Assembly (NCBI GenBank): GCA_019112625.1
Contig: DXIW01000021.1
Coordinates: forward strand, 24,345 to 88,344
Source: Candidatus Acutalibacter stercorigallinarum
Lineage (GTDB): Bacteria; Bacillota; Clostridia; Oscillospirales; Acutalibacteraceae
DNA: 64,000 bases
Direction of reading: 5' to 3'
The notes beneath the pieces are model-generated. The model made no database searches, was not told the DNA's origin, and was given only the letters and a program-made list of their open reading frames with translations. Position numbers and translations under genes: made by a program. Shown here one piece after another: positions 17,709-26,665 of this stretch; position 1 is the stretch's first letter; every line of letters starts with the position of its first letter.

Positions 17709-18247
17709 GGGAAAGGACGCCCTGGTACCGGCGGGTAAACTGGTGGGAGCTTATCGCAGGCATTGTGATGATTGCCTTAGGAGTAGCCTCCCTTGCCCGG
17801 CCCAGCCTGGCGGTAACGGGCCTGGTGTACGCCTACGGCGCTGCCGGGGTGATTGTGGGCGTGGCGGACATCCTCCGGTACATCCGGGTGGAGCGGTACA
17901 CAGGCTTTGGGCCTATGGTCTCCCTGGTGGCCGGGGTGCTCAGCGTCATGGCCGGCGTGGTGATTCTGGTCAACCCCCGGGTGGGCATGGCGGTGTTCTC
18001 CCTGCTGTTTGCCCTGTGGTTCATCACCCACTGCATCTCCCGGCTGGCGAGCCTCTCTTGGTTGCGGTTTGTGGCGGGCCGGGGGGCCTATTACGCCGCC
18101 GTGGTGCTCAATCTCATCGGGCTTGTTCTGGGGGTGCTGCTGGTGGTGCTGCCCACAGCATCCCTCCTGGCTTTGGGCTACCTGGCCGGGGTGTACCTCA
18201 TCGTCCTGGGGGTGGAGAGTTTGGTGATGGCGTTTGTGGCCCTGTAG
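17705..18247 (+). CDS. DUF308/HdeD-like membrane protein
   Basis: Six TM segments with internal repeats; ATGA overlap with FtsH stop. Confidence 0.85.
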   Translation: MRERTPWYRRVNWWELIAGIVMIALGVASLARPSLAVTGLVYAYGAAGVIVGVADILRYIRVERYTGFGPMVSLVAGVLSVMAGVVILVNPRVGMAVFSLLFALWFITHCISRLASLSWLRFVAGRGAYYAAVVLNLIGLVLGVLLVVLPTASLLALGYLAGVYLIVLGVESLVMAFVAL

Positions 18248-18290
18248 ACAGGGCCGCGAGAAGAAAAATCAGTGAGAAAAGAAAATCGGA

Positions 18291-18620
18291 ATGAGCAAAC
18301 TGGAAAAAATCGAAAAGTACGTGGCAGGCCATAAGGAGGAGAAGCTGGTAAAGCTGGCCCAGGACAAGGACCAGGAGGTGCGCCTGGCGGCCATCGCCGG
18401 GCTGGGCAAGGTGGGGAAGGACGACGGCTTTAACCTGCTGATCACCCTGCTTTCCGACGGGGACCCGCGGCTGCGGGCCGCCAGTGCCAAGGCCCTGGGG
18501 GAGCTGGGCAACGAGCACGCCACCGCCCACCTGACCCACCGCCTGGAGCACGAGACCGACGCAGAGGTGACCGCCGCCATCAAGGAGGCCGTGTCCACCC
18601 TGCACAACGCGGCAGAGTAA
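18291..18620 (+). CDS. HEAT-repeat protein
   Basis: Repeats LAQDKDQEVRLAAIAGLGKVG / LLSDGDPRLRAASAKALGELG. Confidence 0.85.
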   Translation: MSKLEKIEKYVAGHKEEKLVKLAQDKDQEVRLAAIAGLGKVGKDDGFNLLITLLSDGDPRLRAASAKALGELGNEHATAHLTHRLEHETDAEVTAAIKEAVSTLHNAAE

Positions 18621-18641
18621 CTGGGGTAGGAACATAGAAAG

Positions 18642-18675
18642 GCAAGGGCCGGGAGTGATCCCGGCCCCTGGCTTT
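18642..18675. terminator. Intrinsic terminator between convergent genes
   Basis: GGCCGGGAGTGATCCCGGCC hairpin. Confidence 0.7.
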
Positions 18676-18688
18676 TTCCCAATACCGA

Positions 18689-20575
18689 TCAGGACGGCAG
18701 GGGCGTGCCCTGCTGGGCGTAGTACTGGGCCTGGGCCCGCCACAGGTCCTGGTATTTCCCTGGGGCGTCCACCAGAGTGCTGTGGCTGCCCAGCTGGACG
18801 ATCCGGCCGTGGTCGAATACGGCGATGTGGTCGCAGAACTTACAGGAGGACAGCCGGTGGCTGATATAGACCGAGGTCTTGTCGCCCACGATCCTGTCGA
18901 AGTTTTGGTAGACCTCCATCTCCGCCACCGGGTCCAGGGCGGCGGTGGGCTCGTCCAGGACCACAAAGGGGGCGTCCTTGTACAGGGCCCGGGCCAGGGC
19001 GATCTTCTGGGCCTCGCCGCCGGAGACCTGGACTCCCGCCTCGTCGAACTCCTGGTAGAGGGGCGTTTCCAGGCCCTGGGGGAGGGAAGAAAGGCGCTCC
19101 CCGAACCCGGCCAGTCCCAGGCAGGAGGCGGCCCGGCCGCTGTGGTACCGGAGGGAGGCGGCCACGTTCTGGCCCAGGGGGAAGGACAGCAGCTGGAAGT
19201 CCTGGAACACCACCGAGAACAGGGCCAGGTAGTCCCGGTAGTCGTACTTGCGGATGTCGATGCCGTTTAGGAGGATCTCCCCCTCGGTGGGGTCGTAGAG
19301 GCGGCACAGCAGCTTGATGAAGGTGGTCTTGCCCGAGCCGTTTTCCCCCACCACCGCCAGGCGGCTGCCCACCTGGAACTTCATATTCACGTGGCGCAGG
19401 GCCCAGGCTTCTGTGCCGGGGTAGCGGAAGGACACGTCCCGGAACTCGATCTCGTACTGCCGGTCCGCCCGCTTTTCCGTGGTCAGGCTGCCCTGGTACA
19501 TGGGGTTGGGGGTGTCGAAAAAGGCGAAGGTCTCCCGCAGGATCACGGTGTTGGTGCGCAGCTCGCCCCAGGTGGTCATCAGCTGGTTGATGTTCTCGGA
19601 CAGGGCGGTGATGGCCGCCACGTACTGGGCCACACTGCCCACGGAGAAGGCCCCAGCCCAGGCCTTGAGGCACACAAAGGCGTAGGACAGCCCGGTAAAC
19701 ACCCCGGAGACCGCCAGGGCCGCCCCGGTCCACAGGCCCATGGGGCCCTTCGCGCACCGGGCCAGGGGACCGCCGGGCAGGAAGGTCTTGTTCTCCCAGT
19801 AGTGATTCACCAGATTTTCCTGGGAGTACATCCGCACGTCCGCGGCGCGCTCCGGGGCGGGGACGCTCCCGAAGCAGAAGGTGAAGCTGCGGTTGGCGTC
19901 CCGGGCCTGCTGGGTGATGCGGACGAAGAACTGGTTGCACTTGTTCTGGCACCAGGGCGCCAGGAAGGTGATGCCCAAAAGGACCGCCAGGGCCCCTAGG
20001 GTGAGGAGGGGTTTGTTGAGCAGGGTCCAGGCCCCGGAGCTTAAAGGCACCTGCCGGGTGAACAGGGTCACCGTCAGGGCGACGGCGCTGGCCGCGCCGA
20101 ACAGGGGCTTTACCAGGTTCTCCCCGTGGTAGAGGGGGGAGGGGAGCCCGTGGCCGTTCCAGTTGCAATTCTCGGCGAGATAGGTCAGCCGCTGGTGGGT
20201 GCCGGGGTCGTCGGCGGCCTGGAAGTCCATGGAGAGCAGCTTGTCTGTCTCCATCTTCTGCATGGTATAGAGGATCTCTTTCTGGCAGGCGTTTTGCCAG
20301 CGGCCGAGGACCGCGGTAAGGGCCCCCAGAACAGCGGTGAGCAGCACTGTCAGCGCCGCCAGAACCGCCAGCCGCCGGGGGTCGCGGCCGCCGGCCAGCT
20401 CGTTGAGGAGCTGGGCGGAGAAGTAGATGGTCACATAGGGGGCTACGCCGGAGACAGCGCCGTGGGCCACCAGGGAGGGCAGCATCTGCGGCGAGTATTG
20501 GTGCCAGAGTTTGTAGGTCCGCAGGGTGGCGCGCAGCGTCTCCCGGTTCCCTGCCAGGGAGTCTTTTTTAGCCAT
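18689..20575 (-). CDS. ABC transporter ATP-binding protein/permease (fused)
   Basis: TM domain plus NBD: GENGSGKT, VSGGEAQKIALARAL, FVVLDEPTAALDP; ATG at 20575. Confidence 0.93.
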   Translation of the reverse strand: MAKKDSLAGNRETLRATLRTYKLWHQYSPQMLPSLVAHGAVSGVAPYVTIYFSAQLLNELAGGRDPRRLAVLAALTVLLTAVLGALTAVLGRWQNACQKEILYTMQKMETDKLLSMDFQAADDPGTHQRLTYLAENCNWNGHGLPSPLYHGENLVKPLFGAASAVALTVTLFTRQVPLSSGAWTLLNKPLLTLGALAVLLGITFLAPWCQNKCNQFFVRITQQARDANRSFTFCFGSVPAPERAADVRMYSQENLVNHYWENKTFLPGGPLARCAKGPMGLWTGAALAVSGVFTGLSYAFVCLKAWAGAFSVGSVAQYVAAITALSENINQLMTTWGELRTNTVILRETFAFFDTPNPMYQGSLTTEKRADRQYEIEFRDVSFRYPGTEAWALRHVNMKFQVGSRLAVVGENGSGKTTFIKLLCRLYDPTEGEILLNGIDIRKYDYRDYLALFSVVFQDFQLLSFPLGQNVAASLRYHSGRAASCLGLAGFGERLSSLPQGLETPLYQEFDEAGVQVSGGEAQKIALARALYKDAPFVVLDEPTAALDPVAEMEVYQNFDRIVGDKTSVYISHRLSSCKFCDHIAVFDHGRIVQLGSHSTLVDAPGKYQDLWRAQAQYYAQQGTPLPS

Positions 20576-22391
20576 GGCTGTTCCCCTCCTTGTAGTATTG
20601 GCTTTGGATTGCAAAGAGCCCGGCGTACTTCCCGCCCAGCTCCAGCAGGGACTGGTGGGTGCCCTCCTCCACGATCTGCCCCTGGTCCAGCAGCAGGATG
20701 CGGTCGCAGAACCGGGTGGAGGCAAGCCTATGGGAGATGTAGAAGGAGGTGCGGCCCTGGGTCAGCTGGCTGTAGCGCAGGTACAGCTGGTGCTCGGCGA
20801 TGGGGTCCAGGGCGGCGGTGGGCTCGTCCAGGATGATGATGGGCCCGTTTTTGTACAGGGCCCGGGCCAGCATCAGCCGCTGGAGCTCGCCGCCGGAGAG
20901 CTGGATGCCGTCCTCGTAGACGCCGGTGCCGATGTGGGTGACCCCGCCCTGGGGCAGAGAGCGGTATCGCTCCCACAGGCCCGCCCGTTTGACGGCGTTC
21001 TCCATGCCGGCGGTGTCGGCGCTTTCTGGGATTTGGGTGACATTGTCGGCGAAGGTGGTATCAAATACAGAGAAATCCTGGAACACCGTGGAGAACAGCC
21101 GGTAGTAGTCCCGGCGGTTGAAGTCCCGGATGTCCTCCCCGTTGAGGAGCACCCGTCCCCCGGTGGGGTCCAGCAGGCCGCAGCACAGCTTCATCAGGGT
21201 GGTCTTGCCCGCGCCGTTCAGTCCCACGATGGCCAGCTTCTCCCCGGGGGTGACGGTGAGGTCGATATGGGAGAGGGTGTCCTCCTCCGCTCCTGGATAG
21301 CGGAAGGACACGTCCTCCAGCCGCAGCCCGTAGGGCTGGCCAAGGCTGGGGGAGAGGGGCTTGCCTGTCTCGAACCGGAATTGCTCCGGGGCCTCCAGGT
21401 ACTGGCGGACGCTGCACAGCTCCAGGCTGAACCGGTGCAGCTCCCCAAAGGCCTGGAGGATGCCCGTTACCCAGGTGGTGAAATTCCCCACGGCGGTGAC
21501 GTACAGCAGGAACTGGGCGGCGGGCAGCCCCTCCCGCAGGGTGAGAGCCAGCAGGTAGCCGTAAGCGGCCCCGTTGCGCGCCAGGGTGAAGAACACCTCC
21601 GCCAGGTCGCCCCACAGGTACACCCGCTGTTCCCGGCGGGCAAAGTGCCGGTACAGGTCCAGCACCGAGGTGTACACGTCCTTCAGCCAATCCCCCATGC
21701 CGAAGAGGAGGATGTCCTTCAGGGCGCCCCGGTCGGCGGCCTTTTTCCGGATGTAGCTCATCCGCTGGCCCAGCGCGCCCTCCTCCTTCCGGTGGGCATA
21801 GGACCATCTGGCTCCCGGGCGGGCGCACAGGTAGCTGAGCACGGCGCTCCCGGCGGCGATGAGTACCAGCACCGGGTCCAGGCTGAGGAACAGCAGCAGG
21901 TACACCCCAAAGCCCAAAAGGTTCTGGGCGATCTCGGTGAGCACCCGCCAGACAGCTTCCCCGGCGGAGTCGTTGGTGTACAGCGCCCGTATGGCCTGCT
22001 CCTTTTCCTTTTCCAGCTCCGGGTCCCCCACGTTGGGGTAGGAGGTGGTGAGGGACTTGAGGGTGAGCTTCTGGGTGAGGCCCACCCGCAGCCCCACCCT
22101 GCCGAACATGGCGTTTTGGTCGGTGTAGGCCCGCAGGCCCCGGAGCAGGGCCAGAACCCCGGCCATGGCGGCGATGGTGAGCAGCAGCTCGGCCAGGGGC
22201 GCGGCGGCCTCCACCTTGCCCAGGACCAGGGGCGCCAGGTACAGCTCCGTCAGGCTGATGGCCACGTGGAGCAGCGCCAGGGCCAGGCACAGCCACAGCA
22301 CGCTCTTCTGTTCCCGCCAGGCGAGCGTTACCATGTACCCCACGTTCTGGGCCGTGGTGTAGGCGGGCTTGGGACCGGTTCGTTTCTCCAT
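20568..22391 (-). CDS. ABC transporter ATP-binding protein/permease (fused)
   Basis: TM domain plus NBD: GLNGAGKTT, LSGGELQRLMLARAL, IIILDEPTAALDP; overlaps the next ABC gene. Confidence 0.93.
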   Translation of the reverse strand: MEKRTGPKPAYTTAQNVGYMVTLAWREQKSVLWLCLALALLHVAISLTELYLAPLVLGKVEAAAPLAELLLTIAAMAGVLALLRGLRAYTDQNAMFGRVGLRVGLTQKLTLKSLTTSYPNVGDPELEKEKEQAIRALYTNDSAGEAVWRVLTEIAQNLLGFGVYLLLFLSLDPVLVLIAAGSAVLSYLCARPGARWSYAHRKEEGALGQRMSYIRKKAADRGALKDILLFGMGDWLKDVYTSVLDLYRHFARREQRVYLWGDLAEVFFTLARNGAAYGYLLALTLREGLPAAQFLLYVTAVGNFTTWVTGILQAFGELHRFSLELCSVRQYLEAPEQFRFETGKPLSPSLGQPYGLRLEDVSFRYPGAEEDTLSHIDLTVTPGEKLAIVGLNGAGKTTLMKLCCGLLDPTGGRVLLNGEDIRDFNRRDYYRLFSTVFQDFSVFDTTFADNVTQIPESADTAGMENAVKRAGLWERYRSLPQGGVTHIGTGVYEDGIQLSGGELQRLMLARALYKNGPIIILDEPTAALDPIAEHQLYLRYSQLTQGRTSFYISHRLASTRFCDRILLLDQGQIVEEGTHQSLLELGGKYAGLFAIQSQYYKEGNSHG

Positions 22392-22483
22392 GGAAGGACC
22401 CCCTTCTCTTATGTCGTTTCCAACTGTGGGGAGTATAGCACGCAAAATGTCCCCGGTGGGGTTCCGGGGACGAATCGTTGTTC

Positions 22484-23164
22484 TCAGGGGACGAATCGCG
22501 CCTGCTCCTGGGGCAGGAGGATCTCCGTGGTAAAGGCCCCCTCCTCGCTGGCCCGGCGCAGGTACCCGCCCAGCCGCTTTACCACACTGTCGATGCGCAG
22601 GAGCCCGAAGCCGTGGCCGCTCCCCTTGGTGGTGGCAAAGCGGCCGCCGGCCTGTTTCAGTTTCCCGCCGGGAGCGAAGTTGGTAAAGGAGATGTACAGC
22701 TGGCTGCCCTTCATGTCCATGTACAGGCGGATCAGCCGCTGGCTTTCGGGCAGCTTGACGCTGGCCTCGATGGCGTTGTCGAAGAGGTTGCCCAGGATGA
22801 CGCAGAGGTCCAGGTCGGAGATGGACAGCTTTACCGGGATGCGGGCGTCGGCCCGCACCGGCACCCCCTTGGACCGGGCCAGGGAGATCTTGCTGTTCAG
22901 AATGGCGTCGGCCATGGTGTTGCCGGTCTTTACCGCCGGGTCCACCCGGCTCAGGTCCTGCTCCAGCTCGGCGAGATAGGCCTGCACCGCGGCCAGGTCG
23001 CCCTTTTGGGTATAGCTTTTCAGCAGCTGGAGGTGGTTGCGGAAGTCGTGCCGCCAGCCCCGCATCTCCTGGTACATGGTCTCGGTCTCCCGGTAATGGG
23101 TCTCCATAATCTCCCGCTGGTAGGCCGCCAGTATTTTGTGCAGCCGGTTTTGAAAGAACCCCAT
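22484..23164 (-). CDS. GHKL-domain histidine kinase lacking a TM sensor region
   Basis: WRHDFRNHL H-box, ILGNLFDNAIEA N-box, GSGHGFGLLRI G-box; RBS GGAGGGG before ATG; no hydrophobic N-terminus. Confidence 0.9.
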   Translation of the reverse strand: MGFFQNRLHKILAAYQREIMETHYRETETMYQEMRGWRHDFRNHLQLLKSYTQKGDLAAVQAYLAELEQDLSRVDPAVKTGNTMADAILNSKISLARSKGVPVRADARIPVKLSISDLDLCVILGNLFDNAIEASVKLPESQRLIRLYMDMKGSQLYISFTNFAPGGKLKQAGGRFATTKGSGHGFGLLRIDSVVKRLGGYLRRASEEGAFTTEILLPQEQARFVP

Positions 23165-23178
23165 GGGTGTCCCCTCCT

Positions 23179-23880
23179 CTATAAGGTCCGCAGGATGGCG
23201 TGGTTGAGGGCCTCGTACCCGCCCCGGGGCAGGGGGATGACGCTGCCGCTCTCCAAGACGGCCTCCCGCTTCGCCGCCCGCCGCACCTTGCTGAGATTTA
23301 CCACAAAGGAGCGCCCCACCCGGAAGAACCGGTCGTCCAGCTCCCGCTCCAGGGCGGAGAGTGCCTTCTTCACGGTGTAGGCGCGGCCGCCCCCGTGCAC
23401 GGTGACGTAGTTGCCCCGCACCTCCAGGTACTCCACCTCGTAGAGGGGCAGGCGCACCAGCTCGTCGGGCAGCTCCAGAAGCAGCGTCTTACCGTCCCGC
23501 TCCAGCCGCCCGGCGGCCCGGTCCAGCACGGAGAAGAGCTTTTGCCGGTCTATGGGCTTGAGCAGGTAGTGGAGGGCGGAGACATCGTACCCCTCCGCGA
23601 TATAGTCGGCGTAGCCGGTGAGAAAGACGATCTGCAGCCGCTTGTTCTCCTCCCGTACCTTTTTCGCCAGCTCCACGCCGCTGCACCCGGGCATCTCCAC
23701 GTCCAGGAGCAGGATGTCCCAGGCCTTGTCGTCCTCGTACTGGAAGAGGAAGGCATCGCCGGTGGGGAAGGGCTGTATCTCCACGGAATAGCCCCGCTGC
23801 CGGGCCCACTGGGCGGCGCAGTCCTGGGCCAGGTCCCGGGCCTCCTGCTGGTCGTCGCACACCGCGATCCGGTAGTCCAT
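23179..23880 (-). CDS. LytTR-family response regulator
   Basis: Receiver (ILLLDVEMPGCSGVELAKKVR) plus LytTR domain (FFRVGRSFVVNLSKV). Confidence 0.93.
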   Translation of the reverse strand: MDYRIAVCDDQQEARDLAQDCAAQWARQRGYSVEIQPFPTGDAFLFQYEDDKAWDILLLDVEMPGCSGVELAKKVREENKRLQIVFLTGYADYIAEGYDVSALHYLLKPIDRQKLFSVLDRAAGRLERDGKTLLLELPDELVRLPLYEVEYLEVRGNYVTVHGGGRAYTVKKALSALERELDDRFFRVGRSFVVNLSKVRRAAKREAVLESGSVIPLPRGGYEALNHAILRTL

Positions 23881-23992
23881 GTGTCTCCCTCCTTCCTGTT
23901 GCTGCCCCCATTATATACCAAGGCGGCGAAAAAGAAAAGGTGGGGATGGGGGAAGCTGGGCCACCGGCCCCAATTCAAAAAACAGAGACGCG

Positions 23993-24028
23993 GAAAAGGC
24001 CGGGAAGCCTAGCTTCCCGGCCTTTCCC
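23993..24028. terminator. Intrinsic terminator
   Basis: AAAAGGCCGGGAAGCCTAGCTTCCCGGCCTTT. Confidence 0.75.
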
Positions 24029-24077
24029 GTCCCCCAAAATCAACACCCTCCGTCTAGCGGCGCACGTCTGAACGCTG

Positions 24078-24106
24078 TTGAAAAACGTGTTTCTCTCTGG
24101 TATAAT
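24078..24106 (+). promoter_or_regulatory. SigA-type promoter
   Basis: TTGAAA-17 nt-TATAAT. Confidence 0.75.
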
Positions 24107-24128
24107 CGAAATCATCTAGAAAAAGGAG

Positions 24129-25103
24129 ATGAGCCGGATGCGCTACGCCGTGATCGCCGATGCACATGGGAATTACCCCGCCTTGCAAGCCGTGCTGCAG
24201 GACGCGAAAAAGGCTGGGGCGGAGCAATTCTTATTTTTAGGGGATTACATGACGGATTTCCCCTTTGCAAGGGAGATCGTTGCGGTGCTGCGCTCCCTGC
24301 CCCACGCCGTCTTTGTTTCGGGAAACCGGGAGTGGTATCTGGATTCCCTTGACCCCGCCCAGCGGGGCCTGGAACAATATGCGGCGCTGTTCCTGACGCG
24401 GGACGCGTTGCGTCCGGAGGAGCTCGCCTGGGTGAAGCAGCTGCCTCGGACCGCGAAGCTCCCCACGCCGGACGGGGCGCGGACGCTTTATCTACAGCAC
24501 GAATCTCCGGTGGCCCTGGATCACCGGGGACAGAAAACGCCGGCTTCCGGCGAGTTGGATGAGCTGTTCCCCCAGCGTGACGCCACCGGCGCCCAGGTGG
24601 CCCGGTACGTCCGAAAAAGTTTTCTCTCCAATCCCCAGCTGCCCTCCTTCCTGCGGCAGACAGGCGCCTCTGTATTTCTGCATGGGCACAGCCACCTCCA
24701 ATACGCTGTGGAGGTAGAGGGGGTGCTGCTCCTCAATCCGGGGTCGTGCGGGCTGCCGCTGGACCATCGGCGCGGTGCCCCCTATACGCTGTTGGACTAT
24801 GAAGCCGGCCGATTCACCGCAGAGGAGCGCAGGGTCGCCTACGATGTGGATTCCTTTGTGAGGGCGGTCCAGCAGTCCCCGGAATATGAAAAAGCCGCGG
24901 GGTGGAACCAGTTGAATCTCTGGCAGCTTTGCGCCGCCAGGGATTACAACCGGGTGTTTTTTCGCATACTTCAGGAAGAGAAGCAGCTGGGCCGTTCCCA
25001 GACCGTGCAGGAACAGAACCAGGCGTTTCACCGGGCCCTGTCCCGCACGAAAGCGTACTATGAAAACAGGGCGGCATTGGGGAGTAAAGAGCAGAGCGAG
25101 TAG
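24129..25103 (+). CDS. Metallophosphoesterase family protein
   Basis: MRYAVIADAHGNYPAL, FLGDYMTD, GNREW, HGHSHLQYA. Confidence 0.9.
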   Translation: MSRMRYAVIADAHGNYPALQAVLQDAKKAGAEQFLFLGDYMTDFPFAREIVAVLRSLPHAVFVSGNREWYLDSLDPAQRGLEQYAALFLTRDALRPEELAWVKQLPRTAKLPTPDGARTLYLQHESPVALDHRGQKTPASGELDELFPQRDATGAQVARYVRKSFLSNPQLPSFLRQTGASVFLHGHSHLQYAVEVEGVLLLNPGSCGLPLDHRRGAPYTLLDYEAGRFTAEERRVAYDVDSFVRAVQQSPEYEKAAGWNQLNLWQLCAARDYNRVFFRILQEEKQLGRSQTVQEQNQAFHRALSRTKAYYENRAALGSKEQSE

Positions 25104-25123
25104 AATTTTGGGGATTAAAGAGA

Positions 25124-25191
25124 ACAAAACCAAATAAGCCGCACCCGCTCCGCCCCTCAAAAGGGCGAAGCCGGGTGCGGTTTGGTTTTGT
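25124..25191. repeat. Palindromic dispersed repeat/terminator, copy A
   Basis: ACAAAACCAAA...CCGCACCCGCTCCGCCCCTCAAAAGGGCGAAGCCGGGTGCGG...TTTGGTTTTGT; core shared with copies near 58.9 and 62.2 kb. Confidence 0.65.
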
Positions 25192-25217
25192 GTGGGGGAG
25201 GACGACGTCCGTGAAGC

Positions 25218-25871
25218 TCATTCGCGGCGGCGGTAGGCACGGCTGCCCAGGAACACCAGGAGCACCGCCGCTACTGCCACCGGGCCGTAGGGGAGGGCCA
25301 GCTGGGCGGGGCGCTCCACCCGGCTGAGGGAGAACAGGTTGCAGAATCGGAGAAACGGCGTCCCCGCGAGCATGACGAAGATTTCGTAGAACAGCGCTGT
25401 GAGAAAGGGCGCAAGGAGGTTCCGGGCGGCGCAGAGCAGGAAGAACCCTGCGCCGGCAAAAGCCAGGGACTGTATGGCGACGAGGGGAAAGTCGGGCCAG
25501 TAGTTTTCCAGGAAGAGGGAGAATCCCAGAAACAGCGCCGCCATGTGGAGCAGATACCAGAGCCAGAGGAGCCAGAACTGCCCCAGCAGGGAGGGCTGGT
25601 ACACCTGCAGCAGCTCGCTGGCGGGGCCCTCCACATAGCCGGAGAGGCCGAAAAGCACCCACCAGCAGCCGAGAAACGGCAGGAACTTCTGAAAATCGTA
25701 GAAGATGAGGCCCCGGGCGTTCTCCCCGTCGCCGTGGTAGGCCAGGTACCCCGCTCCCAGCAGGGGGATGAGCCCGTAGAGGAACAGATGGGGCACGAAG
25801 TACAGGGGGCCCAACTTCCGCAGGGTGAGGCGGAACAGGGCCAGCTCCCTTACAATCCCTTGATGGCGCAT
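25218..25871 (-). CDS. Membrane protein of ABC cluster, unknown
   Basis: Multiple TM segments; overlaps ATPase gene. Confidence 0.65.
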   Translation of the reverse strand: MRHQGIVRELALFRLTLRKLGPLYFVPHLFLYGLIPLLGAGYLAYHGDGENARGLIFYDFQKFLPFLGCWWVLFGLSGYVEGPASELLQVYQPSLLGQFWLLWLWYLLHMAALFLGFSLFLENYWPDFPLVAIQSLAFAGAGFFLLCAARNLLAPFLTALFYEIFVMLAGTPFLRFCNLFSLSRVERPAQLALPYGPVAVAAVLLVFLGSRAYRRRE

Positions 25872-26665
25872 AGGTATCCGTCCTCCATGGTGGGGGCCAG
25901 CGGCTCCCCGGGCTGTGGCTCTGGGGAGAGCACCCGCAGGATCGAAGCCCCGTTTTCCTCACTCCGGTTTTTGACGAAAAAGCTGCCCCGCAGCTCACTT
26001 TCCCGCTCCCCGGGGACAGCGTAGACCTTCCCTTGGGCCAGCTGGGCGATCTCCTGGGCCGTGCCAACAGCCGCTAGCTTCCCCTGGTGCAGGATGAGGA
26101 TGGTGCCGCAGAGGGCCTCCACATCGCCGACAATGTGGGTGGAGATGAGGGTCACCCCTTTGCGGCGGCGGGCGGCCACCACGTTTTGAAAGCGCACCCG
26201 CTCTTCCGGGTCCAGGCCGGCGGTGGGCTCGTCGAAGAGGAGCACCTCCGGGTCCCCCAAAAGGGCCTGGGCGATGCCCGCCCTGCGCACCATGCCCCCG
26301 GAGAGGGCCTTCACCCGGCTGCCCGCCCGGTCACTGAGGTTCACCAGGTCCAGCACCCGGCGGATCTCCTCTTCCTGCTCTCCCTTGGGCAGCCCCTTCA
26401 GGGTGGCCAGGTACTCCATCATCTGGGTAAGGGTCAGCTCCCGGAACATGCCGAAGCTCTGGGGCAGGTAGCCGGGGCTCTCCCCGCCCTGGATGGAGCC
26501 GCCGTTTAGCCGGTACAGCCCGCAGATGCACCGGAGCAGGGTGGTCTTGCCCGCCCCGTTGGGCCCCAGCAGGCCGTACACCCCGGGCTGGAATTCCATG
26601 GAGAAGCGGTCCACCGCCACCCGTTTTTTGAAGCGTTTCGTCACGTCCTTCAGCGTTAGCGTCAT
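25850..26665 (-). CDS. ABC transporter ATP-binding protein
   Basis: GPNGAGKTT, LSGGMVRRAGIAQAL, VLLFDEPTAGLDPEER; ATG at 26665. Confidence 0.92.
   Translation of the reverse strand: MTLTLKDVTKRFKKRVAVDRFSMEFQPGVYGLLGPNGAGKTTLLRCICGLYRLNGGSIQGGESPGYLPQSFGMFRELTLTQMMEYLATLKGLPKGEQEEEIRRVLDLVNLSDRAGSRVKALSGGMVRRAGIAQALLGDPEVLLFDEPTAGLDPEERVRFQNVVAARRRKGVTLISTHIVGDVEALCGTILILHQGKLAAVGTAQEIAQLAQGKVYAVPGERESELRGSFFVKNRSEENGASILRVLSPEPQPGEPLAPTMEDGYLCAIKGL

Noticed and set aside
20526-22979. 817 aa ORF antisense to ABC exporter and kinase
   Set aside because: Spans two real genes on the opposite strand; no motifs.
22484-23164. GHKL protein as a truncated AgrC pseudogene
   Set aside because: Has its own strong RBS and start and a complete kinase core; treated as a real soluble kinase, with truncation kept only as an alternative.
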